Shown here in pieces: positions 45,641 through 58,014 of a stretch of 64,000 nt of DNA. The translations under genes and the position numbers were made by a program. Position 1 is the first letter of the stretch. Every line of letters begins with the position of its first letter. The stretch comes from Arachnopeziza araneosa (taxonomy: Eukaryota > Ascomycota > Leotiomycetes > Helotiales > Arachnopezizaceae). The notes under the pieces were generated by a model. The model was not told the origin of the DNA, searched no databases, and saw only the letters and a list, made by a program, of their open reading frames with translations. The stretch spans positions 1 through 64,000 of the forward strand of contig QYAI01000134.1 in NCBI GenBank assembly GCA_003988855.1. The letters run 5' to 3'.

Positions 45641-46704
45641 CTAGTAGAAAGTAGAAGGACGCTTGGTGACGAAGAGTTTGGTTCCAGCAGCTTTGGAGAC
45701 ACGATGAGGGAGAGGGAATTGGAGGTCCTTGGTAAGGAGCTGCTTGATATAGGGACGCTTGACATCATCTGTCTTCTCGAGCTCGACGACCTTAAGGATC
45801 TGTAATAACTGTTAGAAGGAGAATGTATGAAAACATGTGAGACGAACGTGGATCGAGCGGAAACGAGATCGATGTCTGGCAGCCATGTCTTGGTACAAAG
45901 CCTCAACAGCATCTGTTCTTGACATTTCGCGATACTCCTTGTACATGTTGTGGGTGCCGGAGCGGGAATCGTATCGGATCCAGATACCGAAGTTCTTGAC
46001 CTTCAATGGTCGCTTCTCGGAGATCTATGTGCGATACAATCAGAAATCGAGAATAATCCATTACACAGATGTACCCACCACGTTCAAGCTGACAATCTCT
46101 CCATTTGCCTTCTTGACCTTTCGTAGCTTCATCAAGAAGTACCAGAATCGAGACTTGGCAACCACGGTATTGACCGCAAAGATTCTCATCCGGTATAACT
46201 TAGGGGTTGGATTTGCCTCGGTGGGCAGATGGCGGCCAATGACCTGGTATTCCGTAAGACGACCTATATCATGTTAGAAATTTCATTCAGGTTGATATCC
46301 AGAGAGCGATCCATGGCCGTAGGTTCAAGTTGACTGATCTAGATTGATTCGAAATGTTTCCCAGAAGGTATTCTGACCCTGTATTGCCGTCAAATTGGTC
46401 GTCTGAATTATGTATTTCACCAACAGCTTTCTTCAACCCATTACCATTACACCAGATGAACTCCACCATTCTCAAGTCTGGTGAGCTTTGCTGAATTGTT
46501 GGAACACCGTCGGCTCTTTCGGTCCCAAATTCGATCAGTAGGTCGTAATAAATATGGCACTATATCTATCTATGCATCGAAGCCTCAAGGTATTGAATCA
46601 TCCAACAATGTAGAATGCCTGGTCGCGGTGGGAAGACATTCGCTCGATTTTGTCGCGCATCTCGAATCGCCCACTGGGAAAGAAGAAATCTCTAGCTTAC
46701 CCAT
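45641..46704 (-). CDS. RPL20: 60S ribosomal protein eL20 (L18a/L20A)
   Basis: Component of the large cytosolic ribosomal subunit. Exons 46704-46701 (only ATGG), 46263-46079, 46024-45848 and 45799-45641, 174 aa, matching the normal length. Sequence: GRLTEYQVIGRHLPTEANP, VVAKSRFWYFLMKLRKVKKA, then NFGIWIRYDSRSGTHNMYKE, YQDMAARHRSRFRSIH, and the conserved end KLFVTKRPSTFY. The four-base first exon is inferred from ATGG followed by GTAAGC at 46700, the only suitable site found upstream; it leaves a 437-bp first intron, usual for fungal ribosomal protein genes, where the first exon often ends right after the start codon. Later introns are 54 and 48 bp. Confidence 0.93.
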
Positions 46705-47139
46705 CTTCTCAAGTCAGCATCAAATTATATGTATCTGTTCTTAAGAGTGCTTACTTTGAATTGATGGCCGTGGTCGGTGTGTTGTTGTCGTGCAAGTTGG
46801 GTACATTCTTCAATTCAGATATTTGGTGGAGTGGAATTTTCTGTGCGCTCGCTTAGGTCCACCAGTCCTATTTAGGCTTAGCTCAGCCGCATGAGTACGA
46901 TACATTGAAGTAAACAAGCATGCCTTCATTGATGACTGAATGTTTGAATGATCTTAAGACCATCCTTTCTCATTGGTTTCTATTACTTTGCAGTGATGAG
47001 CTTGGCGTTACTATGAACGCTACTCGTTGAGTTCATCCCCAAGACCTCAGGATTCCAGGTCACGAGTTCTCCGAAGGCATGCTTAGAACTTGCGACCTTT
47101 AACGATTCATGATTTACGCCTTCTTCTCAAATCAACAAG
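46705..47139. promoter_or_regulatory. Divergent promoter region, eL20 and CSN12-like gene
   Basis: About 435 bp between two genes transcribed apart. No specific site recognised. Confidence 0.4.
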
Positions 47140-48942
47140 ATGGATACGATACTTGATCAATGGAGACGCTCCATAGGAGAAGGCGATGGTTACGGTCTCT
47201 CCATGACCCTCTCACCAATCGCTCCGGATTCTGACCCAGATAGGTTACAGAGGTTCTATCAGAGTACCAATTTTCAGCATGTACATCAAGACCTTAGCCA
47301 AGCGATCTTGTACCAAAACAGGTCACCATTCAAGCTGCCACAAGACGAAGCAGAAGGCTGGGTGGAGATTTTCCACGCTTACTGGAGAGCTATTGGGGAG
47401 ATTTTGAAGGCGGAAGCAGCCCAGAACGCCAAACAAAAGGTTTGTTGCAGCATTATTTATTCGTCTCTCCAGTCTATTCTCATCATGGAGAAGCTACTTC
47501 AGGTTTCTTTTCATCGTAATGGATAAACACGTGACCTGACTGCCACCTCATCGTGGGATATGAAATTTCAAGGCTGATTCTCTTAGGCGCCATGGGCAAA
47601 AGTCTACGAGTCTTGGAAAGAGGTGATGCTTGCTCTCATCCGAGGATATGAAAAATTCGGATTTGAAGCCTGGACCGTGCCTTGTCTTTACGTTGTAGGC
47701 AAATACATCAGAATATTCGCCATCAAGGCAGACGAGAGCGGGGCAGACGGCTCTGGACCTACGAACAGCTTTCAGGATGATTTTAATCCTGAGGCAGAGA
47801 AGAATGAGAAACTTGAGGATGCTGCGAGAGTGCTCAATAAAGTTTTTCAGTTGTGTTTAAGTGATAGGTAAGATCCGAAGTCTCAGACATTTGTGTCGCT
47901 AATGGAGTAGAGCACCTCTAGAAGAATCCAGGAAATGGGGCATCTACTATATCATCAATCTCCTCTTCAAAACCTACTTCAAACTCAACTCGGTCACTCT
48001 CTCCAAGAATATTCTAAACGCCCTCCAAGTATATCGAGGTGACATGCCAGTTCTGGAAGCATTCCCAAAATCTCATCAAGTTACATTTAAATACTACGTT
48101 GGAGTGATCAACTTCCTGAACGAAGCTTACGAGATAGTGAGTCAAACCCCTCCATTCAAAATCGTTCTAACCCCCACAGGCCGAAACAAACCTCACTGAA
48201 GCCTGGCAATTATGCCACAAAGACGCCGTGCGCAATCAAGAGTCAGTCCCACCACTCAACTCTCTACTCAGCACACCATTAACAAGAACAGGCTTATTCT
48301 CACCTACCTCATTCCGTGCCGCCTTCTCACCACTCACAAACTTCCCACGGTCATTCTCCTCAATCCCTATCCCCGTCTACAATCCCTCTTCCTTCCCCTC
48401 TCCCGTTGCATTAAGCGAGGCGACCTCTCTGGTTTCGACGCCGCCCTCATAGCAGGCGAAGATGAGTTCACCAAGCGTCGAATCTACCTCACGTTGGAAA
48501 GAGGTCGAGATATCGCCTTGCGCAATCTCTTACGAAAAGTATTCGTCGCAGGAGGTTTCGAGGAAGCGAAGGAAGGACAACAAGAACGGGTCAGGCGAAC
48601 GAGAATTACAGTCGCGGAGTTTGGGGCTGCGATTAGCTTGGGGAGTAAGGAGCGAATGGATAGTGACGAAGTGGAGTGTTTGTTGGCGAATATGATCTAT
48701 AAGGTTCGTCATTTCTTGTCCGGTTTATTGGTGAGGGGTTTGATGTCTAAGGCTGCCCCTTTATCGCTTCGCCTCTTTGCGTTGGACGAGGCGATTTATC
48801 GAAGGAGCGATGACTCAAAATCCATGCAATTGATGCAGCTGACACTCTGCCCATACAGAACCTCATGAAAGGCTACATTGCGCGCGAGCGTGGTATCGTA
48901 GTGCTGAGTAAAGGCGGTGCATTCCCTGGGACGGGAGTCTAA
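47140..48942 (+). CDS. PCI-domain protein, CSN12/Thp1-like
   Basis: Homologue of yeast Csn12 and PCID2, linked to the TREX-2 mRNA export complex or the COP9 signalosome (known for the family). Six exons: 47140-47439, 47587-47867, 47911-48136, 48180-48241, 48292-48703 and 48859-48942 (introns 147, 43, 43, 50 and 155 bp), 454 aa, every junction in phase. Landmarks: MDTILDQWRRSIGEGDGYGL, the helical middle (RKWGIYYIINLLFKTYFKLN, FKYYVGVINFLNEAYEI), then the PCI module with LILTYLIPCRLLTTHKLPT, SRCIKRGDLSGFDAALIAGE and the winged-helix end (NLMKGYIARERGIVVLSKGG, AFPGTGV). No oddities. Confidence 0.92.
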
Positions 48943-50707
48943 GTCTTATGGTCTATCAATCAAGCTCGCGCGAACATTGGCGATGAATCTCGAAAATCAT
49001 CAGCGAATACACCATTTAGCAACAGTATTAACTCGCAGGTATTAATGGGTGGGGTTTGGAGTTGATGGTGCTGTACCACTGGCCGACCAGCATACGCTGT
49101 GCTGTACTGTGCTGAACTGGGGAGTGAAAATCGTTGAGGGGTCGTCAACCTGAGGATGAAAAGGTAACCAGGCGTCGCAATCCAATTCCATCTACAATCA
49201 ATCCCAACCAAGTTCAATCACATCCGACTCATACTCGTGTCATTCCTCTCATCAAACTTCACTTCTTGCAAATCTCCCTTTCCTCACCATAGCACAAGAC
49301 CTACAAGCGACTCGACCTCCCATCTTCTCACCTGTCAGTGCTCAGTCCTCTCATCTCTGCGCCATTAAATCCACCCAAAAACAACCTAGACATCACCCAT
49401 TCCATCAATTTCCAGCCTATTCCGAACCCCGCCGAAAATCGAACCGAAGGCCCCTAGGCCTTCCCCTCCCCATGTCCTCATCCATTTGCCCAGCGGACCC
49501 CAACCCAGCCCCCCTATTCTCGCCTCGCCACCGTTAACCAGCCAACCACTCCCTCACTCGGTGAGCACATCCAGTCACCGAACGTGCAGCGCACGAGCGA
49601 TGACTTACTCATCCCCCGTCGTGAGCACGCGTTCCGTTTGATACCTCCGTAACCGTATTTGTTTTTTTGGTTTTCTTCCGCGTGCAGTGCACATCCTCGC
49701 TCTCAGGGCGGGATAAAAGCAGCACTGCTCTAGCCCCCCGTGGGCCTCGCTTGTTTCCCCTCTGACTCACCCCCCCCCCCTTCAAACCTCCCCCCCTCGG
49801 CATGCTTCCAAACCAACGCGACCCATGTTGGTGTTTCCTTCTTCCGTCCCCCCCCCCCTTGCAAAGGTGAGAGCTCCAGAGCTCGGGAGTACCAATTGAC
49901 GAATTGCAAGCTCGAGACAGCTCGCCCTCGTCGCGGATAGTCCATCCCAGAGGACCGGTTGAGTTGGAACGCCCGAGAACGCCTATCAGCGCTAGTGTGC
50001 TCCTTTTTCCATCCCTTCCCTGGCTTCTTGGATACCCTGGGAACCAAAAGGAAGGTTATTATGGTTCTTCGGCTCCTGAGGTTGGGTGAGGTGTGGGTGT
50101 GGGTAAGGTGATGGATCTCATTCAAAGGGTTGTGAAGAGTTGTGAAAAGGTGTGAAATTTGATTAACTCAGATTTCATTTCTACTTTTTTTATATTTGCA
50201 AGATCCGCATATTCTTGTCACATAGCATTTTCATGACTTAGATTGGAGAAGTGAAATATTCTCTATTCGTGTGTTTGTTCATGCTTGTTCATCAAGGCAG
50301 ATAATTATCGAATCAGACCCTCTTCTCTCTTCTGTTTCTGCATCCAGTCTGGTTCTCAAAGATTTATCATCGAGAAATAAAACAGCCCAATCTATCCTCG
50401 TAAATAGCAACATGATAGCAAGAAGTAAATAGTACAAGCCGTAGCCATAGCAATCTGGTATCTTTTTTCTCTCGACTGTTCTCGACAGGAGAATAATGGA
50501 AAAGCAAGAAAAGAAGCGCTGGAAAGAACAAGCAGCAAAGAACACACTAACAGATGCCACAAGAAGAGTAGTGATACAATCCCATCTTAAATCCCATTCT
50601 CCAAACGCCATGTGATGGTATCAAATCCCGCACCCAACTAATTATCAAGGAAAGTGAACGAAGCGAAGACGACAGCGGTCGGGTATAATAGGAACAACAG
50701 TAGTCAT
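48943..50707. other. Long pyrimidine-rich intergenic region between convergent genes
   Basis: 1.77 kb without a supported gene. The plus strand from about 49160 to 49860 is strongly C+T-rich and includes two C11 homopolymers (near 49770 and 49848). Such composition is typical of fungal promoters and 5' leaders on the same strand, yet no plus-strand gene follows. A 110-codon minus-strand frame (50279-50611), with hydrophobic stretches, has no recognisable family. Confidence 0.5.
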
Positions 50708-51768
50708 TCAGTGATGAGTCCTCACGCTTCTTGGTGATCCCCTGTATCGATATTCGTCAGTGGTTTGTTTTGTTTGAGGCGAAAAATAGGCAGAATGACT
50801 TACGCAACACTGGCAACATCATCAACATGGTTGCACAACGCGACGAACAAATCAAAGAACAACTGTGATCCGCCAGCTTGCATCTCCATTTGCATAGTCC
50901 CGCTACGCTTGAAGGTGCCTCTGCTGCGGATGATGAGAGCGAGGTAATGGGCACGGAGTTTAGAGTCGGTGTCGGGTGTGTTGGCATAAGCGTAACGAGC
51001 TGAGGAAAGAATAGTACTACATTGGATACCAGATTCTGTAACAGGATGATTAGATTGTGCTCGATTAAAACTTTTATTAACTTACGCAAACCTTGTTTCC
51101 TCAAAGCGACTCGCTTCAGTTCATCCAATCCATATTTCTCCGCCGTGCAATATATGACCGTATCCTTTAGTAGCTCGCCGTTAATTCCATGGTGATATAC
51201 AGTGCTTTCGACACTTCCTCCTCCTTCACCAGTCTCCAACTCCCATGCATTTCGTCGTTTGTTGTGGATGAGGCGTGGATAATAATCGCCTTTATAGAGA
51301 AATTCGAGGACGGAGGAGAAGATTTCAGGCTCTTCATCAAGGAGAGTGATTCGTTTTGATGCTGCCTCCATAAACTGTCCTCGGCAGGCAGCTTGAAAGA
51401 AGGGTGAGACGCAGAGAACGTCCTCGTGGGCAGCAAAAAGTCGCTGTTCTCGTCCAACAACGAGTGTGATGATTGAGGATGTGAGGGTACTGTTTGGATG
51501 AATCATTAGCGACCGTAGAATAAATTCGGGAATGGCATCAAGCTTTCACTTACTTTCCGAGCGGATTTGCTTCCTCGGTCGGAAGCTTGCGTGGTCGTTC
51601 ACTTCGAGTTTTCGAGACAGCATTCTCTCTGAATGATGAGGACTTCTTTGAATCTCGTCGACTCTTCGAAAAACTCCCAGCCTGCGATTTGCTGACGTTT
51701 CGACTGAACATTCTGGATGCCTTCACAAGTTTCGGAAGACTCGAATACCCTCGGCTGTTCCAAATCAT
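50708..51768 (-). CDS. BTB/POZ-domain protein
   Basis: Four exons: 51768-51554, 51489-51086, 51035-50804 and 50741-50708 (introns 64, 50 and 62 bp), 294 aa. A basic, Ser-rich leader (SKSQAGSFSKSRRDSKKSSS) precedes the BTB fold: SSIITLVVGREQRLFAAHED, VLCVSPFFQAACRGQF, LDEEPEIFSSVLEFLYKGDY, LKDTVIYCTAEKYGLDELKR. The end MQMEMQAGGSQLFFDLFVAL, CNHVDDVAS matches many fungal BTB proteins of this size. BTB domains dimerise and often recruit Cul3 ligases, but no partner domain is present. An alternative start is the second Met (MFSRNVS). The last exon of 34 bp is the least certain. Confidence 0.82.
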
Positions 51769-52656
51769 TCAAATCTGTCGTAAATGGTTGTCGTTGTCGA
51801 TGAAAGGTGTCGTTGTCGAATGGCTGCCTAATCAGAAGAACAAAGAAAGAAGAGCAGATGCAGGATGGGAGAGACGACCAATATATACCCAGGCCAAGGA
51901 TACCAGGCAAGAAACGCGGTCCGAGAACACAGTTCATTGGGGAGACGCGAGGTAGCCAGGGTTGCGTGCAGCCACTTTACACCAAAACTCGTGACCTATC
52001 CATCTCCCGCCTTTTTCGTGACTCGCTCGGAGGCTGTGCTTCTTCCCCGGCCGGCCGCAGGAATAATAATCAGAGCCAAAGGCAGCGAGGGATTTGTTTG
52101 AGACACGAACATGGGAGGCTGATGGAAGTGGTTAGGGCTGGGTAATGGCTGGTGCGGGTGCGGACAGGCAAAAAAAGAGAGCAAAAGGGCAATCGACCAG
52201 CTTCGAGAATGACTGAAATTCGACAGAGAAGTGAGGCAGATGCACCCGAAGGGTAGATGACTGTGTAATGCACAGGATCAACTTGATCTTGACGTGGTGG
52301 GAGGTGTGTTCGGCGGAGGATGGCAGAGCAGGGTTGGATTTCTTAGCCTGGAACTTTCCATGGCTTATGTCAGCATGTGACGGGACTCCTGAGATTGCCC
52401 CTCCCCTCCAAACTTCTCCTTTTCTACAATTCCTCTCTCCACATCCTTGCCTTTTACGCCGTTCATTTCTTCTGCTGTGTTGAACCTTTATTTTCTCTGC
52501 TTTCTGCTATGTCATTGGGTGTGATTGTTCTGTCTCCATCTTCTTCCATCTCTGATTCCATGTTATTATCTTCTCCTGAATCTTCTCTTGCACTGCATCT
52601 GTTCCTCTCTCTCCTACTCGTCAAACTGCTCTATCCACGATACTCTAGCTGGCGCC
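51769..52656. other. Intergenic region
   Basis: No supported gene. It contains the BTB promoter and the 3' flank of the first kinase gene; C+T-rich near 52390-52620. Confidence 0.4.
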
Positions 52657-55024
52657 TCACCTCCTCCTTTGCCTAACTGCGGGTCGCAACATTCCCAAAG
52701 GAAAGAGATTCAGGTCGTTATGAACCGTACATCGAACTCGAGCTCCATCTGTTATAAAGTGATTGAGACACCGGTCGAGGCTACACCATATTCGAGCCCC
52801 TGTAAAATAATTATTCGGAGGAACTGGTGCTGGTAGTGGGTATGGAAGTTGAAAGCCAGCCCTTGTCTCGTGGACCTGAAGACATCGGAATCGAACCCCA
52901 TCAGTTTGAAACACATTGCTACACTGTCTATTCCCTCGTGCATGGCATCGCATCGTGATGCCATTGAATGTATTCTGTGCTAGCGCATGCTGTGCAATGG
53001 CATTTGCCAACGCTGTTTGAGCTGCGAGAGCCGCCGCAGCTTGAACATTTGCGGCCTGTTGCGCTAAAGGGATCTGCGCTGCGACTGGTGCAGGAAGTAG
53101 TGCAGCAACCTGTGCTGCGATTTGGGCTGCCACTTGTGTTGCCGTTGGTTGTGCTAGTGCAGGAGGTTGTGCTGCAAGTCTTGCTGCGACTCTTCTCTTT
53201 ATCTCGTCCTCAACCGCCTGATCCGCTGCTGCTTTAGCCCATCTAGCTTCAATAAGTAACGGGTCATTGTATTGTAGAAACTCTTCCCATAGTTCATGGA
53301 TTGGATCCGCTTGAATAGCACTATTAAGTCCAGCGACTACCCTGTTCTTCAAATCTTCTAGTTCCGGCTACCAACGAGTTAGTATACGTTTTTTCAATTA
53401 AGAAGAAGATGCAAATGGCGAGACTTCCAGGATACTCAAAAACAGCCAAGAATACTCTTGACAGCTCTCAAGCTCCTCGCTGCGGATTGAAAGAAATTTG
53501 TGGAGTAAAAAACAATCCTTACGCGATGGTCCGGATCCTGGTACAGACACTCCACTATGAGATCCTTCAGGACATTGCTATAAATGTCAAAGGCATGTAA
53601 ATGATGTCCGTAAGAAGTTCCTTGAGCTGGCTGTCCATTCAAATTTCCTGGAATGAAAGGCTCCTTTGCTGAGAGATTGTTTGACAACATAGCCATTGAG
53701 TACATTATACCTCCGATGCCCCAAATGTTTGTCTTGTAGGTGTATCTCCCAGCTATCCCTGCGGCTTGGAAGTTTTTTGCATCCCAACGCTCGGTGAATT
53801 GTTCCTAGGTACAAGTATCGTATTAAAATCGACTTTCTTCCCGTTCTGGTTGACGCTAAGATATGGATTGAAAACTTACTGGCGTAATACAACCTTCTGT
53901 GCCGAAAATTCGCCATGCCTCTCTGTCTGTAATTTCGACTGCCGTCCATGCCACACCCTCGCCTTTGTACCTCGGCCGTTGAGCATATCCAAAGTCACTA
54001 AACTATCTCGAAGGTTAATGAATAAACATGTGGGTAAGATGGTAGCAGTACCTTGAGAAGTGGTTCTGATTGGTGGTAGTCATCGCGTTTCTCTCCAAGC
54101 AGCATATTTTCTAATTTGACATCAAAATGGACAATCTCGTCCCAATCGGCCTGCCGGTAACGAGAAGCATTATTGTCGTTGAGATTCCTATCATAAGTGA
54201 TATCTACTCCATCGGCCATCCGGCTCACACCATCTACTAAACAGTTGAACATCGCCCACAACGTCACCTGATAGGTAGGTTAGCATCATTTTAGGTTCAT
54301 GAAAGAAATGAATGTCAGAAATGAGACCAAGGTAGCACTCTCGTATCATGGATCTTACTTCTTTAAATGGTTTTTGCCTGTTGGTCATCAATTTCAAATT
54401 GTATCAAGCTGTCATGGCTGGTACTTACATCTGATCGCGCCTAATCATTAATTCATACAGATCCCCCATGGGAGAATATTCCAGAAAGAGTCTCTGGACT
54501 ACACCAAGCCACTCAGCATCAAGATTATCAGTATCGTCGATTCTACGATACGGACGAACCATCTTGATCATATGATTCGATCTCCCTCGGCCCAACCTCC
54601 TCAACATCCGTCCTTCATGGCCCAGATCGTTCCTCGGTACACTGATTTCTTTCACCACAATGTTCGTGTCATCCGGCTTCGCATTTTCTGGACCAGTGTA
54701 CTCCCACAAGCCCACGATACCATTTCCACCCTGTCCGAGTAATTTCTTTCCTGTCCAGTTCGCGTCGAGCGGATCTGTGGCCAAGAATGTCTGTTGCTCA
54801 GCCATCAACACTTCGGGCGGTAGCGCATCTAACTCTTGAACTGGATTGAATACTCGTGCGACGGGAACAAGATGAGGTAGAGCCTGAGTTACCGGTGGAC
54901 CAATACCCCAATCGTTCTGTCGCCAGTTGTTCCTCACCCATTCTTGATCTTGGGGAACCCAGTTGCTATCGCGGTAATCTCCCCAGAAGTTGAAGGTATT
55001 TGTTATCTTTTCCCAGTCGGCCAT
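52657..55024 (-). CDS. Protein kinase with C-terminal double Cys/His module (tandem copy 1)
   Basis: Six exons: 55024-54429, 54377-54359 (19 bp), 54267-54052, 54002-53880, 53804-53523 and 53367-52657, 648 aa, all in phase. Kinase marks: glycine loop LLGQGGNGIVGLWEYTG, Lys in NIVVKEISV, catalytic loop IVHFDVKLENMLL (HFD instead of HRD, a non-RD kinase), FSDFGYAQRP, then GTEGCITPEQFTERWD where an APE motif would stand, and a C-lobe to DPDHRPELEDL. After the kinase comes a long Ala/Gln-rich helix (RRVAARLAAQPPALAQPTAT) and two Cys/His units: RCHARGNRQCSNVFQTDGVR, FRCLQVH and WCSLDRCLNHFITDGARVRC, TVH, i.e. C-x(4-7)-C-x12-C-x(2-3)-H around F-x-T-D-G-x-R. Paralogue of the gene next door, same strand. 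I know no named family for this combination. Confidence 0.82.
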
Positions 55025-55526
55025 TCTGAATGCGAACACGATACTTAAAATTCTCTTTGCAGAAGGTTTTTGGTTTCTGCTTTTTGGTTCCCAGCTTCCT
55101 CTCTACCTCGTATGGGCTTGAGACGCCGAGATGGAATCATGCCTTTCTCTGTTGAGCAACATTTTTCTTTCATTTTTCTATTATTGTCTGTTTTCAGACT
55201 TCTATCGTCGCACTCCAAAATCCTCTTTGTTGACCAACTGTCTGCATTCCCGCGCTAGTCTTCTCCACCCATCGACTTTTGTAGTACTCCGTGGCAGAAA
55301 AACGCTAAATTAGAGACCTAGTGTATAATTACTTCGTGAGAGATGATAAATTGTCTGATTCCCAGGCTCAAACAAGGCCGTGGTCGAGTAAAATTTGACA
55401 GCGAATCAGCTTTAAACTTCTCCCCAATCCCAATCTAATCAGAACTTTAACCTCATATCCTCCGACAGATCAAACCGAGAAATTCACATCAAGATCAACT
55501 CCATACACAATCCAACCTCTTCTCTT
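55025..55526. other. Short spacer between the two tandem kinase genes
   Basis: About 500 bp, holding the promoter of copy 1 and the 3' end of copy 2. Nothing else recognised. Confidence 0.4.
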
Positions 55527-58014
55527 TCAAGGATAAGGCGCCAACGGGAACGCTTGCAAGTTGGTATGCAAATGACACCTCTCCCTCTGCCCATCCGTCA
55601 CGAATCTATTCCTACATGGCCTCCCCCTCGCCGTTATATAGCTACAGAAGACGATATTTCTTTCAAAGGGACGGCGGGCGGGAGGAGCCACAGGGGGAGG
55701 ACCTGCTGATCCGCCTGCGACCGGTCCACCGACAGCAGCAAGAGGAGGAGGAGGCGGAGGAGGAGGGCCGGCTGGGCCGCCCTGCGCGGTAGGAGCACCT
55801 CGTGGTCTGATGGCTTGGACGAAAGCCTCTACGGCTTGTGGACCAGTAGCTAACGCGGCAGGAGCTGCGGCTGCGACGGGATCAAGAGGGGTGAAAGAGT
55901 CCCACTTGGAGAGGAGGACTGTTAACATTTTTCCTAATAATTTTATCTTGTCTTTGGAATCGGAAATAGATTGCTTGATATGTAGGAGTATCGCTTGAGG
56001 TACTGTGTTGTAAAGAGATGGAGAGCGAGTAATACGAAAAACTGGATACTTACCGATTCAGGTATGGCCTCATGTGCATCCATCATGGCAATTCGCCAAC
56101 CGCGATAAGTGTCTAGTTTCAATTGCATAACATCAGGTCTGGCAGACGGTTTCTCGTACAGACACTCGAAGATGAGGTTGCGGAGTTCCTGGCTGTACTC
56201 CGTATATGCTTGGAGATCGAGGCCGTAGGTCAAGCCTGTGGCGGGAGCATTGCGGATGTACCAATCGGGGAGAAATGGATTGTGAATTTCTGAGCAATGA
56301 AGTTAGTCATTACGGCTTTCAAATGATTCTGGAGCCCTGAGGCTGAGTGGTAGAGATTCGAGAGGCTTAAGTAAATTATTCCATATTGAGATTGGGAGGT
56401 TCATACCTGGAGATTCTCTAGACAACATTAAAAGTTTCCACATGATGCAGCCGATTTGCCAGATGTTGGATGCGGAGCTATAGAGACCAGCTACACCCGA
56501 TGTCCGAAAGTCCCTAAAGTCCCAGCGTGCAGTAAATTGTTCCTGAGTGAGATCAGTTGAGCTGAGACATGAAAGCATATGCAAATAAGGCTAATATTCA
56601 TAGAAACTGAACTTACGGGTGTATAATAGCCTTCTGTTCCTCTCTGACGCAATCTCCACCTCCTCGCCCACTGGAATACCGGGGGGTCAGCATTTTCCTT
56701 TTAGAGCGGGTAATAGGGGTGAGAAGGATCAAATGCCGCCAGATACGGTTGTCCTGAGAGTGCATCACTTGAAATACACTATCTCAGGAGCAAAAATAAC
56801 AAAGGATTGACAGAGCCTAGGGATCCTTACAACAGCATTATTGACTGGCGCAGTCTGAGAAACGTATTCAGCGAGACCAAAGTCGCCCATCTGAGTAGTC
56901 AATATCTGAAGACTGCTAATGGTAGCTGACTTACCTTGCACACAGGTGTGAAGGGATGGTCTGTAAGATCTTGGCTCATGAAAACTATTCAAATTAAGTG
57001 TGTATGATTGTGAGTATTCGTGATTGCTCACCATTGTTTGGCTTCAAGTCAAAATGAACAACTTGATCCCAGTCGTTTCGCGACTCTGCAAAAGCTGCCA
57101 TCGTTACCGTATTCATTACTACTTCTCTGCCATTTGCTAATATGCTAGCTCCGTCGGTTAAGCAATCAAAAATTCGCCATAACGTTGCTTCTTTGAATGG
57201 TATCTGGCTGACAGATAGACTTAGCAGACTATCCTTAGAAATTTTAGTTGAATTCTAGGCTTACTCACGTTTTGATACGGTTCCTGAGTAATTGGCTTAG
57301 AGAACCAAGAACACAATATTCCATAAAGATTCGTCGCACTTTATCGTTCCATTCCGGACCTAAATTCTCATCTGCTCCCTGGATATCTTGATATTGAGGA
57401 TGCGCGAGAAGTTGAACAATATGTTTAGAGGGAACTGGATGATGTATATCCTCCATCATCTCAGCTTCCCCTCTCAAATTATCGGGAATCCGTGGGGGAG
57501 CAACTTCCATTGTCTCCTTCACCGCAATCTCCGTGACAGGCAGCAGATCGGGGCCTTCGTATTCCCACAGTCCAACCATGGCAAATCCACCTTGGCCTAG
57601 GATTTTCCTTCCTATCCAATATGGAGCTGAATCAACGTCTGAGAGCCAAAACTCTGGGATCCTCTTATCTAAAAATTGTTGCTGTAATGGCGTAACGACT
57701 GGAGCCTTCAATCGCCTTGGAGCTGGTTGTTGAAATCTTACTGGAGCTGGGTTCACTGGAGGAACTGGCTCTGCATAATCATGCAACCTCCAGGAGTCTC
57801 GCAATTCCTCCGTTGTGGCGGGAACAAAAGGAACACCCGGTGGTACTCTGAGCCTCTTCCAATAATTGAATCTATCAATATCGGTCTGATGCGGGACTCC
57901 GGTAGCATAGTTTGGATTTCCTGCCGGAGCTGGTGCTCCAGCTCCGGTGGCTGGTCCAATGCCCCCGCCAGCAGCTGGAGGCACATTATTTGGATTCCCT
58001 CCTGGGGCCGCCAT
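55527..58014 (-). CDS. Protein kinase with C-terminal Cys/His module (tandem copy 2)
   Basis: Eight exons: 58014-57269, 57207-57032, 56984-56935, 56890-56831, 56670-56617, 56542-56407, 56289-56054 and 55973-55527, 634 aa, all phases consistent. The Gly/Pro/Ala-rich start (MAAPGGNPNNVPPAAGGGIG) is followed by ILGQGGFAMVGLWEYEG, AVKE, VVHFDLKPNN (again non-RD), MGDFGLAEYVSQ, GTEGYYTPEQFTARWDFRDF and a C-lobe ending EKPSARPDVMQLKLDTYRGW. Then an Ala/Pro-rich linker with eight consecutive prolines and one Cys/His unit, FCSYITARGRPCRNRFVTDG, QRERCHLHTNLQAF (C-x9-C-x12-C-x2-H). Matching segments with copy 1 (PFKEATLW against PFKEVTLW, GTEG..TPEQFT) and a shared splice site just before that PFKE segment show a tandem duplication. 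The exon 7-8 junction is the least certain. Confidence 0.8.

Noticed and set aside
50279..50611. 110-codon minus-strand frame with hydrophobic stretches
   Set aside because: Has an ATG but no recognisable domain; may be downstream sequence of the BTB transcript.
52870..52900. tRNA T-loop-like GGTTCGATTCC on the minus strand
   Set aside because: It is coding sequence of the Cys/His module (TDGVRFRC); no acceptor stem or anticodon arm can be formed around it.
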